DNA from: JBDHTS01 sp044220535
GTDB taxonomy: Bacteria > Pseudomonadota > Alphaproteobacteria > Micavibrionales > Micavibrionaceae
NCBI GenBank assembly: GCA_044220535.1
Contig: JBGAQU010000110.1
Coordinates: 1 to 6,014 of the forward strand
Direction: 5' to 3'
DNA: 6,014 nt
Under the pieces are notes generated by a model. That model saw only the letters and a list, made by a program, of their open reading frames with translations, had not been told where the DNA came from and searched no databases. How positions within the stretch are numbered: position 1 is the first letter of the stretch; every line of letters begins with the position of its first letter. Below are positions 5,951 to 6,014 of this stretch, piece after piece. Position numbers and translations under genes: made by a program.

Positions 5951-6014
5951 GGTGTCTCCTCGTTTTAACTTGCCCCGGACGTTTTGAGGCGTCCTTGCAG
6001 ATGATACGGGAGGA

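Noticed and set aside
5426..5968. A 180-residue + strand frame opposite the surface protein
   Set aside because: The minus-strand gene has a signal peptide, a family motif and a strong ribosome site; the + frame is Val/Gly/Ala-rich noise.
5977..5994. Small inverted repeat GGACG / CGTCC upstream of the surface-protein gene
   Set aside because: The stem is only five base pairs with an eight-base loop and no T-tract; it is too weak to call an operator or terminator.

Overview
The window appears to be a piece of proteobacterial chromosome, probably alphaproteobacterial, carrying a foreign-looking accessory island on its left (about 1-3750) and ordinary backbone on its right (about 3750-6014). 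The alphaproteobacterial call is an inference. It rests on the GC-rich right flank and on a small exported protein with a C-terminal module like that of the RT0821/Lpp0805 (17 kDa antigen-type) surface proteins. The sampled cargo genes on the left are clearly AT-rich (about one third G+C in a sampled line at 241-300), whereas the sulfatase is about 60% G+C in a sampled line at 4081-4140.

Left part, + strand: two consecutive units share one plan, a small Tn3-type serine resolvase whose stop codon overlaps the start of a nuclease-like gene. Unit 1 enters the window at the last codons of a resolvase (1-80). It continues into an HNH-type zinc-ribbon nuclease-like gene (77-922, ATGA overlap) and a 149-aa protein with a HEPN-type R-x4-H motif (934-1383). 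Unit 2 begins with a readable three-subsite res-like recombination site (1405-1523). It continues with an intact 183-aa resolvase (1546-2097), a 205-aa PIN-domain protein (2097-2714, TGATG overlap) and a Mrr-like PD-(D/E)xK restriction endonuclease (2711-3627, ATGA overlap). This last gene is broken by about six single-base indels, all in or beside short homopolymer runs. Removing them restores one continuous frame of 304 residues.

My reading is that these are resolvase-led cassettes carrying nuclease cargo (HNH, HEPN, PIN, Mrr) of the kind used in defence or toxin systems. A resolvase bound at res could act both as a recombinase that shuffles or removes cassettes and as the repressor of its own operon, including the coupled nuclease genes. 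The family matches are read from motifs, and the system-level role is inference.

Right part, - strand: after a gene-free junction (3628-3809) that contains a short tRNA-3'-end-like sequence come a cytoplasmic formylglycine-type sulfatase (3810-5342) and a small secreted surface-antigen-like protein with an Asp/Arg/His/Trp-rich tail (5492-5950). A strong hairpin with a T-tract lies between them. No complete rRNA or tRNA gene and no CRISPR array was seen.
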